From Buxus sempervirens (Eukaryota; Streptophyta; Magnoliopsida; Buxales; Buxaceae), in the NCBI GenBank assembly GCA_947561395.2, contig OX387184.1, positions 5,580,001 through 5,644,000 on the forward strand: a stretch of DNA of 64,000 nucleotides, read 5' to 3'. A program made the position numbers and the translations under genes. Below, piece by piece: positions 33,252 through 45,712 of the stretch. The notes beneath the pieces were generated by a model. It ran no database searches. It was not told the DNA's origin and was given only the letters and a program-made list of their open reading frames with translations. The number at the start of each line of letters is the position of its first letter. The first letter of the stretch is position 1.

Positions 33252-36200
33252 TCAAAGTAGCAAACATTCATTTCTTGTTTCGTCTGTACGTCTGTGTGCT
33301 GTAATTGTGTGTGGTTATTCACCTAACATGTTTCAGCTCTCAGTGAATCTGTCGTGAAAGAAGGAAAACTAGCACTAGAAAAGAAGGAAAAACATCGCCA
33401 CTTTTCCTTCGCAGTAACAAAGAAGAGAAGAAAAGGAAAGCATACGCCCATGCAAGTCCCCTAATAAACCTGCAGATAGCCCTCGCCTAGGATTTCGCCT
33501 TTACACTTTTTCTCTTCTGAGTTTCTGTACGAAACTCACCAAGCATCCCCGAAACAGTTTTCTTCTCCGTTCCGGTAAATAATTATTCTTTCGTTCCAGG
33601 TGGGTGTTTTTGAGAAGGTGAAAGAGAGGTAGAGATGGGGAAGAGAGGAAGAAAGGACGAACCTGATTTCTCGATAAACCAGTCTGTCGCGACAACAAAT
33701 GCTTATCTGCGTCGCTTGGATACCTGAAAAAGACCAGTACATGACATCAGATCCGTAAGCGACAGCAAAAAGAGTCCCCGAGCTTTATGTACCTGCAGAT
33801 GCATGCGATTGAACAATTTTTTCTTTTCCTGCTAAGGCGTGAAAATCTAACAAGAAGAACAGCTACATCTGCTGCTGCAAAGCTGCAGCAGAAGCAAAGA
33901 ACATAACTGCACCCGCAGATTCAAAATTGCAAGACTTGGTGAACTTGCTGTCGTAAGAGTTCTTTCGTCGATAACTAATCTAGGGGTCAATATGAGACTA
34001 TTTCATCTGCTCCATTTCAGGACAAAAGCAAATTGCAGAAGGAGAAGCTTTGCTCCAGCTTTTTCTTGTCTAGACAACATCCAAGGACACTAAGTTGCTA
34101 CTTTTACAGTTTTACTCAATTAAAAAACAACAGTGAAACACATTGGATTTCTAATTCTTAATAAGCAAAGTAATATGTATGCATGACTTGTGAGGGAAAT
34201 ATAGCAATTAGGGCTGTTTCGCTTGTCATTTTGCAATAAAGGATTGTTTTCTTTAATATCTGTTCATTAAGATCATGAAAGAGAACGTACGGGTGGAGGA
34301 AATGCTCAAAAAGCCAAGCTCTCAAAATGTTGACAGAACGCTCAGGCAAGCCTCTTTGCGGCCTCCAAGCTTCTTGATCCATCATCCCCATGTGTTGAAA
34401 TGCTCTTTGTTGTCTAAGGCTTTGCTCTAGAATCCGAAGCCTTGGTGTTTCTCCTTTTGTAACGCCTGATGACCCTGGCATTTCTTTCTCCCCAAGAAGC
34501 TCACAAGTCTGCTTCAATTGCGCCGCTATTGCATCCTTTAAGCATCGAAAGTGCCGAGACATTGCCTTCCGAGCCAGTGCTGTGTAAGGAGTCGCAGCTC
34601 CGAATCCCATCACAGAGTCGAATGAGTTCACCACCATTTGCATTTGTTCGCAGTAATGATTGTATCTTCGATCCACCTGCAAAACCCACGAATCTCTAGA
34701 ACAGTTAGAATGGATTTATACCTTCAAACCTTATATATATACATAAACGAAGAGAAATAGGTCATCAAATCGAAGTTTTCATTAAAAAAAAATGGAAAAT
34801 CATCAATTTACAAAACTATATCAATTCCTAAAATCATGATAACAAAAGAAAGAGAATTGTGTACAAAGAAAGAGAGCTTATATATATCATTGATATATAC
34901 TGTTCTATTAATTAATTAAGCTTCAGCTAAAGGATTATACGGAATCAAGTCGATCTCCTTTTCCTATATTCTTTTCTAGTTTTCTCTTCCTTACTGAACT
35001 TGGAAACGGGAACTGTTGACAAGAAGAAAATTCAGATCAAGTGAAGCTTGAAACTTGAGTCTTGAGAGATGTGTCTGTGTAGAAGGAAAATAGGAGGGAG
35101 GAGAAGGGGTGTGGCGGTGCACGGCCGGGGGGCGGGCGAAAGAAAATTGGGGTAGAGAAGAGACGAGGCGATGACATGTTCCCTATTGTTACATGGAAAT
35201 GAACGGAACTTTGTTATTTTTAGGATTTATGATTTTGATCAGAAGAAAACCAGGATACGCTCATTGAATGCAAAAATCAAAACAGTTCCGGTGAAATGAT
35301 TGTTTTGAGAAGAAAGGAAATTGATTTTTATCCTTTTTGCTATCATCCTTTGAAGTAGGACAAAAACAACACAATCACAAGGCCAGCTAAGGTTAAAAAA
35401 ATGAAGGGCTGCAGAATAACTATGATGGGAAATGGATCTCTTTCAGGCTGAACTCGCAGTTCTTCCCAAAAACTTGCGTATTGTAGAGGATGGTTAGTGG
35501 CGATCTTCCCAACGAAAATGGCCGTCCATTTCCCATTGGACACATGCTCCTAATGGATCTCTCTTATGCTTCATCTAAGAGATAATCCAAAGTACACAGG
35601 ACTTCGTTAATCAAATTTGGATGATGAAGTATGAGATATTAAATTCATATTCTATTCAACTCAGGCTACTCAGCTGGCTTGAGTCCAAAGCAACCCAATT
35701 CATCAGCCGGATTTCTTGATAAAAATTTCCTAAAAAATTGCCGGAGTACGTTTTTTTCTCGGGTAGATTTGAAAAACAACAGACTAAAGAAGAGATAAAA
35801 GGAGGGGCTAGCTAGGTATGTTAATGGGTATGAGTCCAATTGCTCGTAAGTGAGGGGGGAGAGAAAGTTGAGGAGGAGAAAGAAAGAAAAAAATGAGAAA
35901 GTTAGAATGAGTGATTACATGCCTCATCAAGCATGGATAATAGCTTCACCTTCCTCCTCTGATATTCAACCCTATCAGCAGCTGACAAAGGTTGGAGATC
36001 CTTTGAAGAACTCCCACGACCACCACCACCACCAGCAGAAGGACCACCAGGATTAGAATTAGGGTTTGTGTTTTGCCTTCCAAGATTGTAATTCTTCAAT
36101 TGGCCTCTTCCAACACTGCAGAACTCCTCCAACAAATCTTGGGCAGCCTTGGCATACTTAGAATTCCGCAGAACGTTCACCACGCCATATGATGATCCAA

Positions 36201-37221
36201 ACCCAACATGGACCTGATGGTTCTGGCTCCCCAAATTCTTTGCCGGGTATGATACTGAAGAATCACGACCACCTTGATTATAAAAGTATATCCCACCGTC
36301 TCCCATCCTCAGTTCCTCAGCCTTGGCAGCTTCCAATTGCTGCAAGGAAGATGACATTAACGATAACGAAAGGCCTTGACTTTCAACAATTCTTCCAATC
36401 TTGCTACTGTTATGGAGTTGGGAACCCGTATTAATCTCTCCTCCAACACTGCTTCCGGGGAGCCATGTGAATTGGGGCGGAGGGATTGCACTATTACCGA
36501 AAGCCTCACCTGATGCGGCAACTAAGCCGACCGTCTCAAACCCTTGTAGAGGAGGTGGCGGCGGCCGCGGAGACGGTGATCTCGGTCGAGGATTCATAAG
36601 GAAAAGTTGCATGGCCGCTGCTTGGTCCGCATGAATGCTAGAAATCTCATGATGATGGGCTATGCTGTCACGGTTATCACTGTGAGGGTTCTTTGCGTCA
36701 CCCAAATGACCTAAGCTGCCTACTATCCCTGGTCGGTTCCCATACCAGTGACTGGCCATTGCCGCCTGTGGTGGTCTTTGCAGTCGGTAATTTGAATGGA
36801 TCGGATTCTCCAAGATATCCACAGCGGCCGCAGCTGCTGATGTCCCGGCATGAAAATTGAACATTTCGGATAGCATCCCTCCTGTTTCGTAAGCTGGTAG
36901 CTCCCCGGATTCTGCCTCTTCTATTGCCACCAGCGGTGGTGGCGGCTCGAAACCTTGCACCCTCAATTTATCCCTCCGATTTTGCTGTGCAATGTGCTGC
37001 GAGTGCTGTGGCGGTAGTTGCTGTTCGTGCGGAGGTGGCGCTGATCTCTCGAACCCATTCGAGAAAGTGAAGATCCCTTGATGGAAACCTTGGGACATAG
37101 AATTTGCAAAATTAGGCTTGTTCGAGGCGGATAGGATTTTTGATATTTGAACTGAGTGGTGACCCTTTGAGTGAGTCGAAAGAAACGGAGGTGGCGCTGG
37201 TGGTGGTGTTGCTACTTCCAT
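31989..37221 (-). CDS. BLH2: BEL1-like homeodomain transcription factor (SAW1/BLH2 type)
   Basis: Four exons: 37221-35923, 34676-34291, 33723-33663 and 32588-31989. Together they make 2346 bases (781 residues) in a continuous frame. The SKY motif is at about 354-356 ([19 protein letters not shown]), and the BELL domain runs from about 415 to 500 (across the exon 1-2 junction, [13 protein letters not shown]). The TALE homeodomain spans about 537-598 ([11 protein letters not shown]… [14 protein letters not shown]). Short LSLSL-type motifs occur before the BELL domain (GLSLSLMSS) and near the C-terminus ([13 protein letters not shown], about 753-765). BEL1 proteins pair with KNOX proteins in the nucleus; SAW1/SAW2 repress KNOX genes in leaf margins. 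Intron 1 can only keep the frame with a GC donor (GAG|GCATGT). The 781 residues are within the range for the family. SAW1 versus SAW2 cannot be settled here. Confidence 0.93.
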
Positions 37222-37760
37222 ATCAGTATGCTCTTCATCATCATCTCTTTCTTCTGCGTCGAAGACACCAATTCCATCTGTTGCCGCTGCTCATGTTAGC
37301 CATCGAACATTTAGGTAGAAGGAAAACAACAAATATTAATTAGGGATAAGAGAAACAATAGAGAGAAGAAGAAAGAAAGTAAAGGAAAAAAAAAGAGGAT
37401 CTTTATTGGTTCTTCTTCTGTCTTGTTCTTTTCATTTTAATTTTTTATTAAGTTCTACCTTTTTCATATATACCTCCTAGAGTTGCAGGATTTGAAAGGG
37501 AGTAAAGCTCCTACACATCGTTTTCCTTCTGTGAAACTGAAAGCATCTTCAATTCTTCCATCTCTGTTGTCTCTGTGTGTCTGCGTCTCCCTCTTTTCCT
37601 TTCCCTTTCTCTCCTTTTCTTTCTTGGTTCTTCTTGCAGAGAGTGCACTACAATCGCCTTCTGAAAAGAGGGAAGAAGATAAAATAATTGATGCCCCGGA
37701 TAACTCTCTCACTCTCTCTCTCTCTCTCTCTCCCGCTCACCACATAGCCAAGAGCGAAGA
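37222..37760 (-). promoter_or_regulatory. Probable 5' leader of the BEL1-like gene, with CT/GA repeats
   Basis: Upstream of the BEL1-like start the minus strand is GA-rich, with a (CT)n run at 37707-37732 on the plus strand and GAAGAAGAAAG stretches near 37360-37380. Such tracts are common in leaders and promoters of plant homeobox genes, where they can be bound by BPC/BBR factors. Assignment as a leader is inference from position. Confidence 0.35.
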
Positions 37761-40700
37761 GAAAGAGAAACGGTCGCTATTCTTCCTATTGGCCTTTAAA
37801 ATAAATATTGCAAAAACTACCTACGCTAATAATTATTAGTGTGATACGGAATTAAATAAATACATTTTTGCGATTTTTCAATAAAATTAACCATTGTTGT
37901 CATCAACTAATTATTTAAATTTTAATCAAAACTATAGTATTGGATCTTTTAAAATTACCAGAATGCCATTCCAAAATACCACATTTGTCGGTCTGTGTAT
38001 GTTTTTAGGAAACAACGGATGCAAGTTAATATAAAAGGATTGAAGTCAATACCAACACCAAGTCACAATTTTAAATTCGTTTTCTAAAATTTAATAATTC
38101 TAAAACTATACCACCTCTCTCTTCCTAATGTGTTTCTTCTTGTGCGTTATAATCCATGGTGCCGTGCTACCACCGGTTAGGATGGGGTTAGTGGTTGTGA
38201 CCCCCTATTGATATGGCCATCCATCCGTCCGTTTCACGCTGGTATCATGGAGTGGTATGGGAGGAAACAGTCTCCTCTATTTGAGGATCAGGGCGTTCCA
38301 ATTGGGAGATGCTGACATGGTGGAGGCCATTTGGGTCATTTTCGAGATCTGTTGGCATTAATTGTCTAACAAATGCAAGGTAGGCAAAGCGACTGGAAGG
38401 GGACGGCAAACCAAAACAAAGGGAGCTCCTTAACTGATGCCAAGCACGTGCGAGATTCGAAAACCATGTATAACTGCTTTAGGGTGGGGTTAGAGACTTA
38501 TAGGTTACTTATTATAGCTTTACCGAAAGTTTTTTTTTCCTTTCAATTAACTGTTTGAAGTATTTTATATGTGGATAGGTAGAAAGGTGAGCATCTAACA
38601 AACAAAATATGGTCAAATAATATAAGTATGATTGTGATATTCTATGGCAATTGCTTGCAACATAGGGCTAGATACTAAGCTGTTCACGTCGGTAGGTACC
38701 CTAATATGCATCCATCATGAAACCTTATTTGCAGTTCCAAGTACCACACTATATATGGACGATCGACTTAGACTCGTTAGAAATATTTGAGATGTACTAC
38801 CAAACAGAAGTACTAACACGAAATGATTTCACACGTGGAATATAAGTTGCTTTTGGACTTCACTTATCATGCACTCTTTCACACTCTTCACATATGTATA
38901 TTGAGCTGTAAATCTAAATCGGACCGCCCAAAGCACGCCCGACCTAATTAACTGAACAAGAGATTGAACTAAGCATTTTAATTTGGGTATGAATTTAGGC
39001 TTAGGCTTCATTTGTAGCTCGGAGTTGAGTCTTGATTGTATTCGTGCTTATGCTATACAACCTAAAAAGCCTGATTCGGACTAACTTATTTATATGTATA
39101 AATTAATATATAAATACATGCATTTATGTGCACACACAATATCTATGTATATGTACCATATTTATTTTTTTGTTTTATAATGTCTTTGTTGTTATGTAAT
39201 CAACTATAGAACATAAGTTTATAACAAATTTGTGAATTATATATATACACACATTATGCTACAATGAATATGATATTCAAACATTTGCACTCATAGCAAA
39301 AAATAAAATAAAATAAAATGAAACTATTCAAAAGGCTATATTTTGTTTGAGCTAGCCCGAACACAAATAATAAAGTTTGTGTTGAAGTTGAATTTAATGA
39401 GTTTGGGTTAGGGCGGACCAAGTCGAGTTAGGGCTAGCAAGGTTTAGATTGGATTGAACCTAACCTACCCTATGTCACAACTATAATATATATATATATA
39501 TATATATTGTCAATCTCATATTATATTACACGTGAGGAAAAATTTATATCTGCATAACGCTTACTGATAAATGGTGACGATTACACGTAGTAATCATTCT
39601 TTGTAATGAAATAGATCGATCATGGCTCACTAAGACACTAGATTTGTAGAATTAATATATTTATTGTTCTTGGCAATTCTTTCTTTATTTTTTTAATCAT
39701 GGTTAGGTATATATTTATTTACTTTTTTGAGTAACTATTGAGTTGAGGATGAGGTATACCTATTTAGTAAAATAAATCTTTTACTTCCACATTTTAATTT
39801 AGTAAACGAATTATAACTTTTTCTCAAAGGATAGACATGTCTCGTGAAATAATAGGCTTTAAAATTAGTGGATGCTAATTTTATTCACAAGTTGATTACT
39901 TAAAAGCCCAATATTGTGATAACTGAATTTTTTTTTCCTACTTTTGTAATTTATTTGTTTTTTCAATTTTATTACTAAATTAAATTAGGAAAAAAAGAAA
40001 AAAGGTTTCTCCATTTTTGTAGTGTTTACTACTCAAGAGGGCTAGGAGGATATTTGAGGTTGGAGGAATACCTTAAACTGCAATTATTCCCAAGTTAAAA
40101 ATTGTAATAGCTCAGCTCATGATGTGACTTTATAACAAGAGTACTACTAAAGATAATTTATTTTCTTCTAGTGTTTCTTGTATTTTATGACGAAAATTAC
40201 CAGCTAAACGCATTTTTGCATCAAAATTTTTCTGAAGACACACGAAAGGCATGGGCCCTTTGTGGTTTCGCACAATCCAAATGGACATCAGATACAAGAA
40301 ACCAATCCTTCTCTCACTAACAAAACACGACCTTAAGGAATGTATAAGGGAGAATGTAGTAATTAAAGGAGGGTAAACTATTTTTGGACATTTGATATTG
40401 AACCCTTTTATTGAAATTGTATTCTATAACTAGAAGGGTGAATGGTATTCTTTTAGAAATAGGATATTGATCTAGAATTCCTTGCATTCCCTTTGTATAA
40501 AATTAAAGATTAGTAGTATATATAGTAAATAATAAGTTTATATACTCAACCCAAATCCGTCTATTCAATAAAGTGGTGTAGAAGTGCAAGTCTAAGTCCA
40601 ATTCACTTCAACTCATAACATCTACCACTTAATCCTATTGTAGACCCTGCCGCGTAGGTAAGATGCTCCCGCGTATAGCATCTCACAATCACTATTTTTT

Positions 40701-42859
40701 CGTATTTCAATATTCAATTAATGTGAAGTCTTTAATTACACCGACGATAGCATCTCACAATCACTATTTTTTCGCATAACATCTCACAATCACTATTAAA
40801 TTTGCATTTCCTGCCTTCCTTGTAAAGTCTTTAATTACACCAATGATATATCAAATACAAATTCATTAAAAATGTTGGACTAAACATACCTCTATTCCTT
40901 TTATACGATGAACTTACCAGTTTCTTCCTAGGTCAAACTACGAAAGGCAAAATGTGAACTGCTTTTTTTTTCTGGAATGATCCATAGTAATGAATACTGT
41001 GTGTGATTACCATAGAGGAGGCACGGATGATGTTGTCAACAATCAAAGACCTACTATATGCGGCTGGAATTAACAATCAACTATTACATTAATTAGACTA
41101 TATGATACCTTGCAAGGCCATTTTGCATGCGGCCATTAACTACATTCAAAAAAAAAAATTTTTGTTTTCTTTCTTTGGATATTTCTGCCTTTTTGAATAA
41201 AATTATACAATTTTTCCTTTTCATAATCAAATCAAATAGCGACTAGTCGTAACATAATTTTAAAGCTCCCTCTCAAGTCTGAATCCATATGTTGATATTT
41301 AAGATATCTTCAATACATTTTACAACTAAAATTGACGTGTGGGATAATCAATTTCAGACATATGTATGGTTACTAACAAAATCTTGACTCCAACCCATTA
41401 CCATATTTGGACCATTTAGCGGTTGAGAAATTTTGTTGTTGTTGTAAATGCAAGGAAGTTTTTCTTGTTAAAATAACATTAATTAATTGTATGTTTCATG
41501 TGACAGTATCTCTCTTAAAGAACAGAATTAACGGGAAGAAAAGTCCGAGAGAGTGTTAAACCCATCTTGTGATCTGTGTTTCGCTCTCGTTACAGTTGCA
41601 GGGGCTTTTCAAATATGTGGGCGAATGAATGATAAGAGGCAATTACTGAGTTGGATGATTAAGCGTTTAAAGGCACAAGAATGTAGAGAAACTGATCGAG
41701 TTTCTTTCAACATGGTTAATTACAGCTTTGAAGAATATGAATTTGGCAAATATCATTCGTTTGGTAGCTTTAATCGAGTCTTCACACAAAATTAAGATTG
41801 AAAGCAATATTTAAAAAGGGTGAGCTACTCCTCTTCTGAGGACTGAGGTTAAGGCCATTAAGCAAACGAGCAATCGTACTCTAGTTGTTTCCTCCTGTAC
41901 ATGAAATCTGAATGGGATTAAAAGAAAGACAAAAAAAAAATATTTCTATCACCTAATGACAGCAGACTATAACCAACCATTTTCCCTTTGGATGACATGG
42001 TTGGTACCCACAGGTACTAAATATGATTATGATAGCAACCGACGACTTGATTTTTTATTTACACTCAAGCCGTTTGGGTGTTAACTCCCCACCAAACCGT
42101 AGGCCCTTGTGATTCAGCCATCCCTTCCATTGGTCCAAGTAGTTGAATCTTATCCCTGTTGACACATTTTTTTTATTTTTTTTTGTGAAAATTCACTATA
42201 ATATGGTTGATTTGGTGGCCTCTTTCAAAGGTGCCAATCATGTCACACGATTGCCTTAAAAAGTGTCAAGTTGTTTCTTTAAAGGCAAAAAAATATCACA
42301 CAAGAATAAAAAAATATTCCTATAGAAGGTCAGGTGAAAGATATCAATCACCTCGTTTGAGCCCAGAAAGTTTTCTATTACTCTTCATAGTAATACATGA
42401 ATTAAAGATTCATCTTATCCTTCTGCCTTGTCATTACTGAAAGCAATCGTTAGCAACCCTTGATCCCCTCTTCCTACAAGATTCTACGGAACCTCACAAT
42501 CTTCCAAGTCCAATTGATTTGGTTTCTTTTTCACCATCTTTCCCTTTTTTTGTCCTATTTGGTGTAGTGAAGAGATTTTTATTTATAATAATAATAATAT
42601 CAGAGTTTCTTAGGGATGTTAAGATTAAGTTTTAAAAGAAAACTCATTTATTTAACAAGCCTAAGCTTGGCTTAGATGGGCTCCACTTTATTCAAATTCA
42701 TTTTTGATTAATTTATTGTAATAATATATTATAATTTATACTATTTATAAAATTAAAATAATCTTATTATTTAAGTATTATAATTTGTGATTTTCTTTAT
42801 TTATTGCTTTGTATACGTCAGACTCAAAGATTTCTATAGATTTATAATCAATACATCTG
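37761..42859. other. Gene-poor, AT-rich intergenic region
   Basis: No conserved coding frame was found. It includes a TA microsatellite near 39483-39508. A GGGTTAGGGCGGACCAAG-containing segment at about 39390-39480 looks like an old repeat. A compound tandem repeat lies at 40677-40849. An 80-codon frame at 41553-41795 is unlike any protein I know and is not called. Confidence 0.4.
40677..40849. repeat. Compound tandem repeat
   Basis: The block CATCTCACAATCACTATT occurs three times (starting near 40679, 40750 and 40780). The block AAGTCTTTAATTACACC occurs twice (near 40726 and 40827). This indicates a local duplication of a ~70-100 base unit. Non-coding. Confidence 0.55.
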
Positions 42860-43094
42860 GAGAGAGCATTTCGTCTCCTACCACTCGGTGGTACGATCCG
42901 TGATACACTAAGAGATTGCTTTATAGTTAATTGCTCTTCCACACCTCTACATGCTTTATTGTTTTATTTCCTATCGTGTCAGACGAAATCATTATCATTA
43001 ATTCCTTCATTTTGAAATTTGAAAACCAAAAGCATTCTTTCTCTTAATGTATCACGGATCGTACCACCGTGTGGTAGGAGACGAAACACTCTCG
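42860..43094. mobile_element. MITE with long terminal inverted repeats
   Basis: Ends of about 50 bases are inverted copies of each other, with the shared core TTTCGTCTCCTACCAC and GGTGGTACGATCCGTGATACA, separated by about 130 bases of AT-rich DNA. Each end also contains its own small palindrome (CTACCAC…GTGGTA). Flanks read TACATCTG and TACATCAG, an imperfect 8-base target duplication, which suggests an hAT- or Mutator-type parent. Confidence 0.6.
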
Positions 43095-43102
43095 TACATC
43101 AG

Positions 43103-45301
43103 AGATTCATATTGCCTAATTAAAATTTGGATTGGGCAGAGGCACTTAACGAGCCCAGCTTTGGCATATAAAATTCATGAGCATGAGCCAAGGCCAAGCC
43201 TTCTTCAAACTTCATAAACACCAGTCGAGCTACAGATTCAACAAAAAACTCGAGGCCTAACAACCCTAGATTGTCTATGTGCAAAGATCTCTCTTCTTAA
43301 AATTTTAACAGAAGCCATAAAAAATACCTGTTTATCTGAATAATAACATCAGCATTCAGATAGATACTTTAAGCATTTGTTAATGCATTCCATTCTCTTC
43401 CTGCAAGTAACAGCGAGAATGTCGACTATTTGATTCCTCCTCTATGTCACCGCCTGTATCGATGCCTTCAGTCCCTCACTTTCACTTAGTGGCCTGTGGG
43501 CTTCGGAAATCAAACCACTACATCCTTATCACTTGGGTCGCTTTCCTCCCCGAGTGCATTTAAAAAGAACCAACATACTCATGGTATGGCCCCACTCAGT
43601 GGTATTTTACTTTTTTAATCCCAAATTTTAACTTGTACTGTAGATATTACGAAATCCGAAAGACAGCACTTTCCGATGAAATTAGCGAGACAGCAGATGT
43701 GGGCTGGCTCCATGAGGTGGTCCTCTATTTCTTTCCGTGTGTCCGCATGGGGCACGACCTGCAAGGTTGCCCCAGTTGCTAGGTGGGGTATCCGTCTCTT
43801 TCTCTCTGTACTGCTCTCCCATTCTCATTTGTCCATTTCAAGCAGTGGTAGTAGAACTTAAGGGCCCGAAATTCTGAAATCACCAAGCATAATGTCACAT
43901 TAATCACATCCTCTCCTGCAACGGTTATATAAGATTAAAAATTTTGGGAGCAGTCCTATCTACCTACAATGTGACCTTGAAAATGTCAATACTTATTGAT
44001 GTCAAGCAGAGCAGCTGAATGACCTGCCTATTTGTTCAATAGTAAGCAGATTAGTAGGTTCATGTATTTCTCATATTCGGAGTGTCTTGCTGTTCGAGGC
44101 AGGACAAATGATGGTATTGTTCTGTTAAATTAATACCGGTTTCAAACCCAAACAGAGATGTTTAATTTAAAGCAAGCTACCATTTGCAAATACCACATAA
44201 TAAAGAGATCATAACGGGGAGAAGAGAGCTAGTTCCAATGATCTCAAGTTTACATGACTATATATAGTTCTAAGTTTTGATTCGCTGAAGAAATAACATA
44301 TAACGACATTGAATGTTGTGTTTCTTCGTTCTCTTGCATTTACTTCTCTCAGATAATAGATATAAAATGTTCCAAGATATTCATGCAATGATGAACTTTT
44401 TTACATGCATACTACACTGAAAAGAAAAGAAAAAAGCATGAAGTTTGCTTTAGTGAAAAACTGCAGATGGAGCTAACAGCAATGCATAACAACAAATCAC
44501 AACAGTGGCTTTAAAACTCAGGCCAGCCCAGCCAGCATATGCCCAAACTTTCAGCCCCACGAGTGGCTAACAAGTAGGACTCTTTCTCAACTACCACGAG
44601 ACCATTTCTCTTTTCTTTTTCTTTTTTTTGGCACAACCAAATTCTGCGTCCACAATTTTGGGATGCATTGGTCCATGCTGTTGGAGTGGGATGCTTCCCT
44701 GTCACAGCTGGTGTTTTTTTTCCCTTTTTGTGAATGTTTATGTGAAGCCAACCTGAAAACACACCAAGCGTTTGATGTTCTACGTAGAAGCAACCCACTC
44801 CAATAGCCAATGCAGCCTTTGAATTGCAGACGATGTTATCCCTAACGCGACATAGACATGAAGCCAAGCCAGTAGATTGCGGGGCCCCACAGTTGGGCAT
44901 CTTGTATCCCAAGATGACTGGATCAAAGTTCCATTACTTTGCTGCTTCCCTCCTAAAGAGAAGGCACTAAGCCAATAAAAATCCCTATCGTTCATGTATA
45001 ACAAACATGGAAATACTTTTAAAGTTGTTAAGGAATACCTGAACTGAAATAAGCCTGAATTTTGGCGAATGATGAGACAGGTTCCGTTCTCCAAGCAGCA
45101 GTTGGGTAGGCTCATGATGGAAAATATTCCCATGTAGAAATTTCTTTACGTCAGTTTGGAAATTTTCCCAGGAAAATAGCGGTGAGTTTTAATACAATCA
45201 ACCAATGCTTCTAAGGCTTATCACCTTGCTGCAGCCTTGTCTAATCTCTAAGCCCAAGGATTAGATAGTATCAACAAAATTCCTGCCACATAAAAAACTG
45301 T
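43103..45301. other. Intergenic, 3' side of the 45.3 kb gene
   Basis: Two minus-strand frames (44511-44912, 133 codons; 44780-45133, 117 codons) overlap in different frames. They have the uneven composition of chance frames, and neither matches a family I recognise. The region just below 45302 is likely 3' untranslated sequence of the minus-strand gene. Confidence 0.35.
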
Positions 45302-45712
45302 CTACATGTTGGCTTTTCTTTCCCATCTTTCCTTTGTGTCAAGCCCCCAGTGTAATTTCTGGCGCTTCTTTGATGATGCTAAGGATGCTGGTGTCTTGTC
45401 CTGTAGCAATGAATATGGGTCCTTAGAATGGTTTTCCTTTGAGGTAGAAACATTAGAATCTTCATAGAATATACTGGTATCTCCATCTTTACTAGCTTTG
45501 GAACTAAACTCCTTCGCATGGGTTTCAACACCCCCACATTTATTCACTTTTGAATTCTTTTGCTTCTTTGATCGTGATTTTATCTGCAAACGTCTCCTAT
45601 GCAATTCTTTGAACTTGCTGAGCTGATCTTGTGACACACTTGCAGACTTGAAGTTGGGTCGTAAAGCAGGGGTTGCTGCAATTGCTGCTTCTCTCCTCTT
45701 ATCCTCCTCCAT
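45302..45712 (-). CDS. Uncharacterised small charged plant protein
   Basis: Open frame of 136 residues from MEEDKRREAAIAATPALRP. It is rich in Lys, Ser, Glu and Arg. A helix-forming segment (QDQLSKFKELHRRRLQIK, about 26-43) is followed by a basic stretch (SRSKKQKNSK) and a disordered acidic/serine middle. The last residues (KLHWGLDTKERWERKANM) have the conserved look of a C-terminal motif. I believe similar proteins are widespread in plants but have no assigned function; likely nuclear from the basic segments. The upstream frame extends seven codons to an earlier ATG, but MEEDKRR looks like the natural start. An intron in the 5' leader is possible. Confidence 0.6.
   Translation of the reverse strand: MEEDKRREAAIAATPALRPNFKSASVSQDQLSKFKELHRRRLQIKSRSKKQKNSKVNKCGGVETHAKEFSSKASKDGDTSIFYEDSNVSTSKENHSKDPYSLLQDKTPASLASSKKRQKLHWGLDTKERWERKANM

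Noticed and set aside
38880-39480. Possible TIR element with GGACCGCCC and GGGCGGACC near its ends
   Set aside because: The ends do not form proper inverted repeats and no target duplication is visible; left as an undefined old repeat.
41553-41795. 80-codon frame MLNPSCDLCFALV
   Set aside because: No splice context, no recognised family, in a repeat-like AT-rich region.
44511-45133. Two overlapping minus-strand frames of 133 and 117 codons
   Set aside because: They overlap in different frames, lack start or splice context, and have a Cys/Trp-rich random look.
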